Shown here one piece after another: positions 52,062 to 61,569 of a stretch of DNA of 64,000 nucleotides. The stretch's first letter is position 1; every line of letters begins with the position of its first letter. This DNA is from an uncultured Siphonobacter sp. (GTDB lineage Bacteria > Bacteroidota > Bacteroidia > Cytophagales > Spirosomataceae). The notes beneath the pieces were generated by a model. The model saw only the letters and a list, made by a program, of their open reading frames with translations, ran no database searches and was not told where the DNA came from. The stretch is from positions 124,001 to 188,000 of the forward strand of contig CAJYHS010000204.1 in the NCBI GenBank assembly GCA_913774715.1, read 5' to 3'. Position numbers and translations under genes: made by a program.

Positions 52062-55000
52062 TTAAAGTTTCGGCTTCATGATCCGATCCTTTTTCTCTTT
52101 TTTCGCTTTCTCTTCAGGAGCTTGTTGCTCTTCACCTTCGATTAGGAAATCTTCGGGCGAAGGAACGGCAAACTTATCTGCAGGTTTCACGACTTTCACT
52201 TCATTTACCGCCAGAGCGTTTTTCTCCTGATCTTTTTTCAGGAAATCAACCACGATTGGCGTAGCTACGAAGAGTGAAGAATAAGTACCTACGATAACCC
52301 CGATCAACATGGCGAAGGAGAACCCACGAATGGTTTCACCACCAAAGAAGAACAGTACGATCAGTACCAACATCGTCGAAAGACCCGTTACTGCCGTACG
52401 GCTCAGCGTAGAGTTCAAGGCATTGTTAATAATGGTCGGAATAGACTCATTTTTCGCATTACCCTCACGAAGGTATTCACGAACCCGGTCAAATACTACC
52501 ACGGTATCGTTCATCGAGTAACCCATGATCGTCAGCAAAGCACCCACGAATGACTGATCTACATCGAGTGAGAATGGCAGGAAGCCATTAAAGATCGAGA
52601 AGATCGCCAGAATAATCAGAACGTCGTGGGATACAGCAACCATCGCTCCGTAGCCGAAAGCCAGCTTCTTGAAACGAAGGAGGATATAGGCAAATACAAC
52701 GGCAATACCAGCCAGAATAGAATAAAGCGATGAGAAAATCATATCGTTGGCAATCGTAGGACCAACTTTCGATGAACTCAATACTTCTGCTTTACCAATT
52801 TTGCTAACCCCCTGGAGTAATTTATTCTGAGCTTCACGATCGGACTCAACCGTAGTTTGATCTACGAGGTAATCCGTCGTAACCAATACTTGATTACCTC
52901 CGATACCACTACCACCGTACGTTTTCACTTCAGGAGCACCATCTAAGGGACCTGTCAGAGCATCACGAACTTCATCCGTACTTACACTATTTTCGAAACG
53001 TACCACGTACGTACGACCACCCTTGAAATCAACGCCTAAGCCAAATCCTTTAATTACTACGGAGATAATACCTGCCGCAATGATCGCAGAAGAAATAGTA
53101 TAATACAGACGACGTTTTGATACGAAATCGAAAGAAGAATCTTTGAACCAGTTTTTCGTCAAGCTGGAAACGAAATTGATTTTCCAACCTTTGTCCACCC
53201 AGGTATCCATTAATACGCGGCTTACCAGGAATACTGCGAACAGCGAAGTAATGATACCAATTACCAGCGTTACGGCGAAACCTAAGATCAGACCTGTTCC
53301 GAAGAATAACAGAATCAGACCGGATAACATTGTCGTCGCATTGGAGTCAATGATCGAAGACGTAGCATTTTTAAAACCATCGGCTACGGCCAGCTTCATC
53401 GGCTTTCCTAAGGCTAGCTCTTCTTTAATCCGTTCAAACACCAGTACGTTTGCATCGACGGCCATGGCAATCGACAATACGATACCAGCAATACCCGGTA
53501 GGGTTAATACAGAGCCTAAAGAAGCCATGATCCCCATCAGGAAGAACAAGTTGATCAACAGGGCGATATCAGCGATGAATCCGGAACGGTTGTAATAAGC
53601 AACCATGAATAACAATACGATCACCACGCCAATTACGGAAGAAATCACCCCGGCATTCACGGCCTCAGAACCCAGCGTAGAACCGATAACGGCTTCCTCA
53701 ACAATCGTTGTAGGAGCAGGTAGTTTACCAGCTTTCAATACCGTTGCCAAGTCTTTACCTTCGTCCAGAGTGAAGTTACCTGAGATGCTTGAGTTACCGT
53801 TAGGAATTTCGCCGTTTACTACGGGAGCTGATTGTACGTAACCATCCAGCAGGATTGCAATACGACGACCTACGTTAGCACCCGTCAGGTTTTTCCATTT
53901 ACGAGCACCTTCAGCGTTCATTTGCATGGACACGTCCACACGACCACTCTGATCGTAATCCTGTGTTGCGTTCGTAATGACAGAGCCATCTAAAGGAACT
54001 TCACCGTTAGGACCGCGTTTTACCGCGATCAGAGCCATGATGTCCTTATTGTTCAGGTTACGAGGCTTCGACTCATACGCAAAGTTCAGATCCGTTGGGA
54101 ATAAAGAACGAACGTCGTTACGAGCTAAAAGAGCGTTTACACGAGGGGTATCTTTTACAGCTACACCCAGTCCATCCTGCATAGGAATGAACAATTTCGT
54201 TAATGCAGTACCTGCGTTAGCAGATTTTGTTGTATCGTTCTTCGCAACACCCGAATCTTTCTTTGTTAAGGCAGAAGCTAAGCCACCATTTGCTTTCGCA
54301 GCAGTATCTGCAGAAGCCTGTTGCGTAGCGGGGCTTTTCAGGGCCGCACTTTGCTCACGCTCTTCTTCCAGAAGAATCTCACCTAATCCATCCAGAGCAG
54401 GAGCGTACTCCTGTAATTCATAGACTTCGCAGAATTCCAGTTTTGCAGAACCCGTCAACAGTTTACGCACCCGGGCCGGATCATCCACACCCGCTAACTC
54501 TACCTGAATACGGCCAGAGTTAGGGATACGCTGAATGTTTGGGTTCGATACCCCGAATTTATCCACCCGTTGCTGAATCACGCGGAAGGCACGATCTACC
54601 GCACCGTCCATTTCCGTTTTGATCATTTTCACTACATCCGCATCGGAAGTCTGGAAGTTGATCGTCGCACGGTTCGTGGTGTTCGCGAAGATGTCTGCCA
54701 GTTTCTTGTCTGGGTTCAGACGCTTGAAGTTACTGGCAAAGGCATCTACGAAGCTAGACTGCGAGTTACCCTGCTCTTTCTGCGTGGTAGCCAGAGCTTC
54801 CAGGAATTTAGGATCACGGCTGTTACCAGACAGAGACTTAATGATATCTACTGGAGAAACTTCCAGCATTACGTGCATACCACCCTGAAGGTCAAGACCC
54901 AGATTCAGTTCACGCTCGGTAACTTGTTGAAGCGTACTTCCTAACCATACATTTTCTTTCCATAGGGAGTCAATGTATCGTTGTTTTTTAGCTTTGTCTA

Positions 55001-55139
55001 CTTCACCCGTTTTGAGATCAGTAGCGTATTCGGTCGCTTTTTTCTTGTAATCCTGCGAGACGAATGTGAAAGAGAGGTAGTAGAGGCACAACGCAGCGAA
55101 TACGCCGGTTAAAGCCACTATAACACCACGATTTTGCAT
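52062..55139 (-). CDS. secDF: protein translocase SecD/SecF fusion
   Basis: Proton-driven accessory subunit of the Sec translocon. 1025 residues in one chain, the fused form normal in Bacteroidota. SecD half: N-terminal helix, NLGLDLQGGMHVMLEVSP near residue 78, a large periplasmic part with an Ala/Lys/Asp-rich insert (about 260-310), then the helix block with GIAGIVLSIAMAVDANVLVFERIKEEL. SecF half: FGLGVDFKGGRTYVVRF near 705 and GALLTIMGYSMNDTVVVFDRVREYL. The Asp and Arg residues of the proton path lie in those blocks. The tail is Lys/Glu-rich. Confidence 0.97.
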   Translation of the reverse strand: MQNRGVIVALTGVFAALCLYYLSFTFVSQDYKKKATEYATDLKTGEVDKAKKQRYIDSLWKENVWLGSTLQQVTERELNLGLDLQGGMHVMLEVSPVDIIKSLSGNSRDPKFLEALATTQKEQGNSQSSFVDAFASNFKRLNPDKKLADIFANTTNRATINFQTSDADVVKMIKTEMDGAVDRAFRVIQQRVDKFGVSNPNIQRIPNSGRIQVELAGVDDPARVRKLLTGSAKLEFCEVYELQEYAPALDGLGEILLEEEREQSAALKSPATQQASADTAAKANGGLASALTKKDSGVAKNDTTKSANAGTALTKLFIPMQDGLGVAVKDTPRVNALLARNDVRSLFPTDLNFAYESKPRNLNNKDIMALIAVKRGPNGEVPLDGSVITNATQDYDQSGRVDVSMQMNAEGARKWKNLTGANVGRRIAILLDGYVQSAPVVNGEIPNGNSSISGNFTLDEGKDLATVLKAGKLPAPTTIVEEAVIGSTLGSEAVNAGVISSVIGVVIVLLFMVAYYNRSGFIADIALLINLFFLMGIMASLGSVLTLPGIAGIVLSIAMAVDANVLVFERIKEELALGKPMKLAVADGFKNATSSIIDSNATTMLSGLILLFFGTGLILGFAVTLVIGIITSLFAVFLVSRVLMDTWVDKGWKINFVSSLTKNWFKDSSFDFVSKRRLYYTISSAIIAAGIISVVIKGFGLGVDFKGGRTYVVRFENSVSTDEVRDALTGPLDGAPEVKTYGGSGIGGNQVLVTTDYLVDQTTVESDREAQNKLLQGVSKIGKAEVLSSSKVGPTIANDMIFSSLYSILAGIAVVFAYILLRFKKLAFGYGAMVAVSHDVLIILAIFSIFNGFLPFSLDVDQSFVGALLTIMGYSMNDTVVVFDRVREYLREGNAKNESIPTIINNALNSTLSRTAVTGLSTMLVLIVLFFFGGETIRGFSFAMLIGVIVGTYSSLFVATPIVVDFLKKDQEKNALAVNEVKVVKPADKFAVPSPEDFLIEGEEQQAPEEKAKKEKKDRIMKPKL

Positions 55140-55260
55140 GGAGAATTGAGCTTTTGACTATTCGCAATCACGAAAAGTCATTGGAGTATGAATAAAGGGA
55201 AAAGGGGTTACTATTTAAAGAAGGAGAAGGAAAGCCGGTTAGCCTGCCAGATTACCGAAA

Positions 55261-55617
55261 TTACGGAGCATTCGGGGATATGACATGCTCAAAAAGCACC
55301 TCATGATACGGAAGTCGGAATTGAGTAATTCCAATCGACGTCGGCTGCGGTGTTACCGTTTCAACACTATACACCGCTGGTGGCAGCAGGTAGAAATCCT
55401 GCGTAAATGAAAAATCAGCCACCGTGACTGTCGCCATCGGTGAGAGTGCCTGAACGGTTGCTTTGGGTATACCGGACGTATGACCTGATTTTTCAGTTGG
55501 AGCGGCGGGAAGCGGCAAAGGTCTTGCCGACACTCCTTTCACTGCTACCGAAGCAATCAGCAACACACTTGCCAGAAACAAGCTGAATAACCGTGCTATG
55601 GACCGTGATTTTTTCAT
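55261..55617 (-). CDS. small exported protein, unknown
   Basis: 118 residues with a clear signal peptide (SIARLFSLFLASVLLIASVAVKGVSA) and a proline- and threonine-rich mature part of about 85 residues (PLPLPAAPTEKSG, YLLPPAVYSVETVTPQP). No domain is recognised. It lies between the secDF start (121 bp away) and the PH-like gene, same strand as both, without a clear terminator. The reading frame is supported by the signal peptide; function is unknown. Confidence 0.6.
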   Translation of the reverse strand: MKKSRSIARLFSLFLASVLLIASVAVKGVSARPLPLPAAPTEKSGHTSGIPKATVQALSPMATVTVADFSFTQDFYLLPPAVYSVETVTPQPTSIGITQFRLPYHEVLFEHVISPNAP

Positions 55618-55685
55618 TTGGGAGACGAAAATAACACTTTCTGAGGGAAGGCAAAGGATATCTATCTTATTTATTCAGAAAATGT

Positions 55686-56651
55686 TTACTGCTGCTCCAT
55701 TTCTGGCTCTCTTCTTTCGGCATAAACGTATTTATTTCTCACCTTCAGCTCTTTCTGCCGAAGTTGCTCCCGTAACTCCAGCCATTCGTGAACGTTTAAC
55801 CCATCGGCAATGAATGATTCGGTTTTAAAGTCTTTTTGAATCACGGTTAAGGCCTTCATTCCCTTTCCCTTCAGTTCATAAACAACTTCACGAATATTTT
55901 CGATTGAAATAACTTTCTGATAACCGGGCCAAAGCGAATTTTTAATAACGAGTTCCCGATCAGACAATCTAACGTTATACAAGGAGTAGGCCGCTAACTG
56001 CCATAATACAAAAACAAAACCCGTGTACATCCCATAACCGAGAGGTTCCCTGTTTACGGGATTTGTGAATACGATTGGAAAACTAAAAACGAATAGTAAC
56101 AACATATAAAATGGAAAGGATCGCCACACACTTCCTTTGTAAATTGTGAGATTCCCTGTTTCTCTTTCACCTACGAACGGTTCATGTACTACTGGCTGTT
56201 TTTGCTGGACAATCTGCTCCAAAAAAAGCTTCATAATCCTGCTATTCTGATACTTATCATCAAAGAATATAACTTCCTTATTTCCTTTGAAAATCATGCG
56301 TACCCCTTCTCCTGTCCTCCAAAATCGTTTGGAATAATGGGTACCCGTCAAATCCAGACGTTCTATGTCTTTCCAGAGGAGCGTCTCCTTGTCGTCGTAT
56401 ATTAACTTTTCCGCATCTATTACCCAGTTCGGGGCCTGTTCCCAGATCGACCAGGCCACGTAGACGTAAGAAATACTAAAGAATATCCCCAAAACCATTC
56501 CCGCCTGTTCGCCAGTAGTAGTTTTCTGAAGGCCATAATGAGAAAAAAATGGATACGTAGCCAGTCCACCGAAACCTATCATAAGCGAAGCCATGACTAC
56601 CAGCAATCCCCAGAAATAAAGAATATGACGTTTGGAGTGAAGTGTTTTCAT
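55686..56651 (-). CDS. membrane protein with two PH-like halves
   Basis: 321 residues, not firmly recognised. It has two pairs of hydrophobic helices (about 11-33 with 47-66, and 181-196 with 208-226). Each pair is followed by a soluble segment of the kind seen in bacterial PH-domain (bPH/YdbT, STM3941-like) membrane proteins: WVIDAEKLIYDDKETLLWKDIERLDL near 75 and VRLSDRELVIKNSLWPGYQKV near 230. The duplicated arrangement suggests internal duplication. The C-terminus is charged. Function is unknown. Confidence 0.65.
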   Translation of the reverse strand: MKTLHSKRHILYFWGLLVVMASLMIGFGGLATYPFFSHYGLQKTTTGEQAGMVLGIFFSISYVYVAWSIWEQAPNWVIDAEKLIYDDKETLLWKDIERLDLTGTHYSKRFWRTGEGVRMIFKGNKEVIFFDDKYQNSRIMKLFLEQIVQQKQPVVHEPFVGERETGNLTIYKGSVWRSFPFYMLLLFVFSFPIVFTNPVNREPLGYGMYTGFVFVLWQLAAYSLYNVRLSDRELVIKNSLWPGYQKVISIENIREVVYELKGKGMKALTVIQKDFKTESFIADGLNVHEWLELREQLRQKELKVRNKYVYAERREPEMEQQ

Positions 56652-56805
56652 AAAGCTAGCGGGTTAGAGGTTTTCAGTAACTTTAAAAATAGGAATCAAT
56701 CATTGCTTTTGAGAACCCTTTTATGATAAAAGGCACGTAAGGCACGAGTCTTTACGAAATACATTATTTTCGCCTCCATAATGGAGTGTATCTCTATCAT
56801 TGATT

Positions 56806-57657
56806 ATGTACGGACAAGATATTCATGAATTTATACGCCTGGCTCTTCAGGAGGACGTCGGTGACGGAGATCATACCTCACTTTCAACCATTCCGGCTGA
56901 GGCTATGGGTCGAGCCCGGTTATTGGTAAAAGATACCGGAATTGTAGCCGGAGTTGAACTGGCTCAATTGATTTTTGCGGAAGTCGACTCTGACCTCAAG
57001 GTAGAAGTGCTCATTAACGACGGAACGCCTATTGAGAAAGGCGATATTGTCTTAACCGTTGAAGGTCGTTCACAATCCATTTTGAAAGCCGAGCGGCTGG
57101 TATTGAACTGCATGCAACGTATGAGTGGCATTGCCACTTATACCCGAAGCCTTGCCGATCTGATTGCGGATTTACCCTGTAAATTACTTGATACTCGTAA
57201 AACCACACCGAATTTTCGGATTTGCGAAAAATGGGCGACTCGTATTGGTGGAGCAGTGAATCATCGGTATGCCTTATACGACATGATTCTGATCAAGGAT
57301 AATCACGTGGATTATGCTGGAGGCATCGAAGCTGCCATTACCAAGGCGAATGACTATCTGAAAGAAACAGGTAAAAACCTGCAAATTGAGATTGAAGTAC
57401 GAAACCTGAAGGAGCTGGACGAGGTTTTACGCGTAGGTGAAACGCAGTCGCTGCACCGGATTATGTTTGATAACTTTAGTTTTGAGGACATGCGGGAAGC
57501 CGTTCGTCGGGTTAATAGAAAATATCCCACGGAAGCTTCCGGTGGCATCAACGAACAAACCATCCACACTTATGCCGAATGCGGCGTAGATTATGTGTCG
57601 GTAGGAGCATTAACGCATCAGGTCAAAAGTCTGGACTTAAGCCTGAAAGCCTGGTAA
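56806..57657 (+). CDS. nadC: nicotinate-nucleotide pyrophosphorylase (quinolinate phosphoribosyltransferase)
   Basis: Converts quinolinate and PRPP to nicotinate mononucleotide in de novo NAD synthesis. From the ATG at 56806 it has 283 residues. Motifs: [15 protein letters not shown] near residues 12-26, [24 protein letters not shown] near 136-159, [12 protein letters not shown] and [18 protein letters not shown], and SGGI...YVSVGALTH. Length is normal. nadA follows on the same strand after a heptamer-repeat-filled gap; nadB is not in the window. A -7-like TATTTTCG is seen near 56765. Confidence 0.95.
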   Translation: MYGQDIHEFIRLALQEDVGDGDHTSLSTIPAEAMGRARLLVKDTGIVAGVELAQLIFAEVDSDLKVEVLINDGTPIEKGDIVLTVEGRSQSILKAERLVLNCMQRMSGIATYTRSLADLIADLPCKLLDTRKTTPNFRICEKWATRIGGAVNHRYALYDMILIKDNHVDYAGGIEAAITKANDYLKETGKNLQIEIEVRNLKELDEVLRVGETQSLHRIMFDNFSFEDMREAVRRVNRKYPTEASGGINEQTIHTYAECGVDYVSVGALTHQVKSLDLSLKAW

Positions 57658-57672
57658 CAACGAGAAAAAAGA

Positions 57673-57763
57673 GTTTACAGTTTTCGGTTTGCAGTTGTCA
57701 GTTAATGCGGAGCATACTGTATTAGTAACCAACTGCAAACCGAAAACTGTAAACCGAAAACTA
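57673..57763. repeat. heptamer repeat locus 5 (nadC-nadA gap), 25-base perfect inverted repeat
   Basis: Arms 57673-57697 and 57730-57754 are perfect reverse complements with a 32-base spacer. They are built of heptamers: CAGTTTT, CGGTTTG, CAGTTGT, CAGTTAA (57678-57705) and CCAACTG, CAAACCG, AAAACTG, TAAACCG, AAAACTA (57729-57763). The right run ends nine bases before the nadA ATG. This is the best-preserved copy in the window and would fold as a strong hairpin in the nadCA mRNA. Confidence 0.88.
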
Positions 57764-57772
57764 AACGAATTT

Positions 57773-58777
57773 ATGCCTGCTGTATTCCCCATGAGCCCTG
57801 AGGAGGAAGTCAATCGAATTGGCTATATCAGTCGCTCTGTTCCAAAGAATGTTGATTTAAAAGCCGAGATCCTTCGGATGAAGAAGGAAAAAAACGCGGT
57901 TATTCTGGCTCATTATTACGTTGACGGTGAAATTCAGGATTTAGCCGATTTTGTGGGGGATAGTCTTGGTCTGGCTCAGGCTGCCGAGGAAACTACTGCC
58001 GACATGATCGTTTTCTGTGGCGTTCATTTCATGGGTGAAACAGCTAAGATTCTTAACCCGAATAAAAAGGTAGTTATTCCCGATTTCAACGCGGGTTGCT
58101 CTCTGGCTGATTCGGCTCCCAAGGAAGATTTCGCCGCCTTTAAAGCTCAACATCCTGATGCTCTGGTGGTGAGTTATATCAATTGCACTGCCGACATTAA
58201 GGCGATGACGGATATCATCTGTACATCATCCAATGCTTTAAAAGTTGTTGAATCCATTCCCAAAGATCGGCAGATTATCTTTGCCCCTGACGCGAACCTG
58301 GGCCGCTTTGTAGCGAAGAAAACAGGTCGTGACCTAATTCTCTGGGACGGAGCCTGCATCGTGCATATCGATATTTCGCGGGAGAAACTGGCTAAACTCC
58401 GGGCCGAACATCCAAATGCGTTATTAGTCGCTCACCCCGAATGTAAAGAAGACATTCTGATGGAAGCTGATTACGTGGGAAGCACCACGGGTCTCTTGGC
58501 CTATGTACAAACATCGCTCAATAAAGAGTTTATCGTGGCAACGGAGGCGGGGATTATGCACAAGATGAAAATGGCCAATCCCGACAAGCTGATTATTCCA
58601 GCTCCGGCCAATGAAAATAACTTCTGTGCCTGTTCAGAATGTCCTTACATGAAGATGAATACGGTAGAAAAGCTTTATAACTGTATGTATTACGAAATGC
58701 CGGAAATTCAGGTTCCTGAAGAAACCCGGGTAAAAGCGTTGAAAGCCGTAAAGGCCATGCTCGAAATCAGTAAATAG
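57773..58777 (+). CDS. nadA: quinolinate synthase
   Basis: Iron-sulfur enzyme that condenses iminoaspartate with dihydroxyacetone phosphate to quinolinate. From the ATG at 57773 it has 334 residues. The open frame continues upstream, but that part is translated repeat DNA and is rejected. Motifs: [25 protein letters not shown] near residues 43-67, [17 protein letters not shown] near 80-96, [19 protein letters not shown] and [20 protein letters not shown] near 284-303, which supply the conserved cysteines. Works with NadB and NadC; nadC is just upstream. Confidence 0.96.
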   Translation: MPAVFPMSPEEEVNRIGYISRSVPKNVDLKAEILRMKKEKNAVILAHYYVDGEIQDLADFVGDSLGLAQAAEETTADMIVFCGVHFMGETAKILNPNKKVVIPDFNAGCSLADSAPKEDFAAFKAQHPDALVVSYINCTADIKAMTDIICTSSNALKVVESIPKDRQIIFAPDANLGRFVAKKTGRDLILWDGACIVHIDISREKLAKLRAEHPNALLVAHPECKEDILMEADYVGSTTGLLAYVQTSLNKEFIVATEAGIMHKMKMANPDKLIIPAPANENNFCACSECPYMKMNTVEKLYNCMYYEMPEIQVPEETRVKALKAVKAMLEISK

Positions 58778-58806
58778 TTGGTCTTCGCTGATTTTTAGAA
58801 ATTTAG

Positions 58807-58845
58807 CTTCCCGAAAGTTTAAAACTTTCGGGAAGTTTCGTTTTG
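58807..58845 (+). terminator. intrinsic terminator of nadA
   Basis: 14-base perfect arms (58807-58820 and 58822-58835), a very tight loop, then TTTCGTTTT. It begins 30 bases after the nadA stop codon. Confidence 0.8.
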
Positions 58846-58878
58846 AGAGGCAGCATAACTAAGAATGGTACAAGTCTT

Positions 58879-58913
58879 TAAACCATTAACCAGCAACTAC
58901 CAACCAACAACTG
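58879..58913 (+). repeat. heptamer repeat locus 6 (upstream of the macrodomain gene)
   Basis: Five consecutive units in one orientation: TAAACCA, TTAACCA, GCAACTA, CCAACCA, ACAACTG. The run ends two bases before the ATG at 58916. No clear opposite-orientation partner run is seen, so this is a half-locus. Confidence 0.65.
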
Positions 58914-58915
58914 AA

Positions 58916-59431
58916 ATGATCGAAGTGATTCAGGGAGACATTACTAAACTGGAAGTCGATGCCATTGTTAATGCGGCCAATTCTTCCCTACTCGGCGGTG
59001 GCGGGGTAGATGGTGCTATTCATCGAGCCGGAGGGTCAGCCATTCTGGAAGAGTGTAGAGTCATCCGAGCGAAACAGGGCGGATGCAAAACAGGTCAGTC
59101 GGTTCTGACAACGGCCGGAAAGTTACCCGCCAAGAAAGTAATCCATACGGTTGGCCCTATATGGCAGGGAGGGAAAAACGAAGAAGCTACCCTACTAGCC
59201 AACTGTTATACGAATAGTCTGAATTTAGCCGTTGAGAACGGTCTGCGAAGCATTGCCTTTCCGAACATCAGTACCGGAATTTACGGTTATCCCAAAGCTG
59301 CCGCTGCGGAAGTGGCCGTTGAAACCGTTCGTAGTTTTATCAAACAACATCCAGACGCTTTTGAGCGAGTGATTTTCGTTTGTTTTGAGGCAGACAATAC
59401 TGCCCTCTATCAAAAGCTACTGGAAGGGTAA
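58916..59431 (+). CDS. macrodomain protein (ADP-ribose/O-acetyl-ADP-ribose deacetylase type)
   Basis: Binds ADP-ribose derivatives; YmdB-type members deacetylate O-acetyl-ADP-ribose. From the ATG at 58916 it has 171 residues, one domain. The extension upstream to 58865 is translated repeat DNA. Motifs: [34 protein letters not shown] near residues 7-40, [10 protein letters not shown] near 77, and [23 protein letters not shown] near 116-138, all intact. It follows nadA with its own terminator between. An NAD-related context is suggestive only. It converges on moxR with four bases between stops. Confidence 0.93.
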   Translation: MIEVIQGDITKLEVDAIVNAANSSLLGGGGVDGAIHRAGGSAILEECRVIRAKQGGCKTGQSVLTTAGKLPAKKVIHTVGPIWQGGKNEEATLLANCYTNSLNLAVENGLRSIAFPNISTGIYGYPKAAAAEVAVETVRSFIKQHPDAFERVIFVCFEADNTALYQKLLEG

Positions 59432-59435
59432 TCCT

Positions 59436-60404
59436 TTATCGACCAATGGCTACCCTTCGTAGAATAGAATCAATAATCTGTAAGCTGGAAATACCATCAG
59501 CCTCAGCTTCATAATTCAGAATTACCCGGTGGTTCAGCACATCAGGAGCTATTTCTTTAATGTCTTCAGGTAAAACGTAGTCCCGCTCGTTGAAGTAAGC
59601 TAATACTTTTGCTCCTAAATTGAGGGCAATACTAGCCCGAGGGGACGCTCCAAACTGAATGTAGCGGGCTTCATCTTTCAAGCCATATTGTAAGGGTCTA
59701 CGTGTTGCAAAAACCAGCTCAATAATGTAGTGTTCAAGGGTTTCGGAGATGGCAATCTGATTGATTTCTTTACGAATCGCAAAGATTTCTTCCCGACTTA
59801 GAATGGGTTGTACCTCATAGACCGCTTCCATATTCGTCATCCTACGCATGACTTCCAGCTCATCCTGCTTATCCAGATAGTCTACGAATACTTTCATCAT
59901 AAAACGATCTACCTGAGCTTCGGGAAGGGGATATGTTCCCTCCTGTTCTACTGGGTTTTGCGTTGCCATGACGAAAAAAGGCTTATCCAGGATAAACGTC
60001 TGATCTCCAATAGTTACCTGCTTTTCCTGCATGGCTTCCAGTAGAGCCGACTGTACTTTTGCCGGAGCCCGGTTCACCTCATCCGCTAAAATCAAATTCG
60101 CAAAAACGGGTCCTTTCCGAACGCGGAAGTCATCCATTTTCCGGTCAAAAATCATCGTTCCGACCAGATCAGCGGGTAATAAATCAGGCGTAAACTGAAT
60201 TCGGTGAAAATCCAGATCCAGCACTTTCGCTAATGTATTAATCGTTAGTGTCTTTGCTAGTCCCGGCACCCCTTCCAGCAAAATATGGCCTCCGGTGAAT
60301 AAGCCAATCAGCAGGCGATTGAGCAGACGCTCCTGGCCTACCACGACTTTGCTCATTTCAGCAAACATCTGCTTGATTTTCCGGGCATGTTGCAAATCGG
60401 CCAT
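59436..60404 (-). CDS. MoxR-family AAA+ ATPase
   Basis: Putative chaperone ATPase that matures other proteins. 322 residues: Walker A in LLEGVPGLAKTLTINTLAK near 37-55, Walker B LILADEVNRAPAKVQSALLEAMQE near 103-126, sensor 1 ATQNPVEQEGTYPLPEAQVDRFM near 149-171, and the C-terminal lid with FGASPRASIAL near 250. Usually followed by a DUF58 gene, but none is seen here. It is the last gene of a minus-strand cluster with NUDIX, DUF4834 and prmC. It converges on the macrodomain gene. Confidence 0.93.
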   Translation of the reverse strand: MADLQHARKIKQMFAEMSKVVVGQERLLNRLLIGLFTGGHILLEGVPGLAKTLTINTLAKVLDLDFHRIQFTPDLLPADLVGTMIFDRKMDDFRVRKGPVFANLILADEVNRAPAKVQSALLEAMQEKQVTIGDQTFILDKPFFVMATQNPVEQEGTYPLPEAQVDRFMMKVFVDYLDKQDELEVMRRMTNMEAVYEVQPILSREEIFAIRKEINQIAISETLEHYIIELVFATRRPLQYGLKDEARYIQFGASPRASIALNLGAKVLAYFNERDYVLPEDIKEIAPDVLNHRVILNYEAEADGISSLQIIDSILRRVAIGR

Positions 60405-60451
60405 ATCGTTATTTTCTTACTTCAGATGAAATGTTATTAAAAGAGTCAAGT

Positions 60452-61291
60452 TTACAGCCGGGCCATAATCATTCGATCCCGACCCGGTAAATCCTGCCGT
60501 AACTCCACGGTAGCGAACCCTGCTTTTTTAAATTCCTCAACCGTTTCCGCCCCCAAAGCCTGATTGATCTCTACGGCACAGAAGCCCCTACTTTTCAAAT
60601 GGGAAAAAGCGTACTGAGCAATCGCCCGATAGAAGATAAGCGGATCGTCATCTTCTACAAATAAAGCCAGATGAGGCTCATGTTCCAGCACATGGGTTGA
60701 CATTTCCTGCGATTCTGAAGCTTTTACGTAAGGCGGATTCGAAAGAATAACATTAAAAAGCGAATCGGGTAAAGCTCCTGTCTGCAAGGCGTTACCCTGC
60801 TGAAACGCTACGTTAACCTTCAGTCGCTGAGCGTTTTCGCGGGCAATGGTTAAGGCTTCTTCCGAAATATCAAAAGCAGTTACTTGAGCATCGGGGCGTT
60901 CAGCAGCCATAGTTAGGGCTATACAACCCGAACCCGTTCCTATATCAAGTAACTTCGGAGTTTGTACGCTTTTCAGTTCCTGCAGGGTCCAGTGAACCAG
61001 TTCTTCCGTTTCAGGTCTGGGGATTAATACGCCGGGGGCTACTTTGAAGGTCCGTCCATAAAAATCTCCTTCACCCAGTACGTACTGTACAGGTTCCTGA
61101 TTTTTCAGACGTTCAAGAATAGATTCCAGATCCGTTACTGGGTGCGTAACGGGCGTATCCATTAATACCTGCGTTCGGGTCAGTCCATACCGAGTCTCCA
61201 AAACCAGATAAGCAATGGATTTGGCTTCGTTGGAATCGTAAAGTTCAGAAAGGGGTTGGGTAAGCTGGTGAAAGAGTACCTGGGCGGTCAT
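60452..61291 (-). CDS. prmC: peptide chain release factor N5-glutamine methyltransferase
   Basis: Methylates the GGQ glutamine of RF1 and RF2. The 279-residue product has the SAM motif LLDIGTGSGCIALTMA near residues 113-128, FDISEEALTIARENAQRL, and the substrate-binding NPPYVKASE near 184-192. An N-terminal helical domain precedes (YVLGEGDFYGRTFKVAPGVLIPRPETEELV). Length is normal. It overlaps neither neighbour: DUF4834 ends three bases before its start and moxR begins 47 bases after its end. Confidence 0.95.
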   Translation of the reverse strand: MTAQVLFHQLTQPLSELYDSNEAKSIAYLVLETRYGLTRTQVLMDTPVTHPVTDLESILERLKNQEPVQYVLGEGDFYGRTFKVAPGVLIPRPETEELVHWTLQELKSVQTPKLLDIGTGSGCIALTMAAERPDAQVTAFDISEEALTIARENAQRLKVNVAFQQGNALQTGALPDSLFNVILSNPPYVKASESQEMSTHVLEHEPHLALFVEDDDPLIFYRAIAQYAFSHLKSRGFCAVEINQALGAETVEEFKKAGFATVELRQDLPGRDRMIMARL

Positions 61292-61294
61292 AGA

Positions 61295-61540
61295 CTATTC
61301 CTTCACCTCCTCATAATCAATGTAATCGCCCCCTTTATACCCCTCTTTTTGAGGCGGTGCGTAATCTACATTGATTTTACCTTCGCGGGGACGCGATTGA
61401 CTGGATCGTTGCTGATCCTGACGAAATTCCCGTTCTACCCGGGAAAACTGTTCTTTCAAAAATAAACGGAACACCCAACGCACAATGCGGGGGAATATGA
61501 AACCAATGGCCATGATGACCAAAAAGATCTTGAATATCAT
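61295..61540 (-). CDS. DUF4834 small membrane protein
   Basis: 81 residues. An N-terminal hydrophobic helix (FKIFLVIMAIGFIFPRIVRWVFRLF) is followed by a charged, Gln/Arg/Ser-rich linker and an acidic tyrosine-containing end (INVDYAPPQKEGYKGGDYIDYEEVKE). This is the pattern of DUF4834, a short family of Bacteroidota often beside prmC. Function is unknown. It lies three bases before prmC and 29 bases after the NUDIX gene, so it is part of the same operon. Confidence 0.8.
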   Translation of the reverse strand: MIFKIFLVIMAIGFIFPRIVRWVFRLFLKEQFSRVEREFRQDQQRSSQSRPREGKINVDYAPPQKEGYKGGDYIDYEEVKE

Positions 61541-61569
61541 TTCGTTAAGTCTAAATTTTTAACGACACC

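Noticed and set aside
57689-57772. 28-codon N-terminal extension of nadA
   Set aside because: It is translation of heptamer-repeat DNA. NadA proteins begin close to the ATG at 57773.
281-58913. Heptamer loci as CRISPR arrays
   Set aside because: The unit is 7 bases, degenerate and spacer-free within runs, and no cas gene is present.
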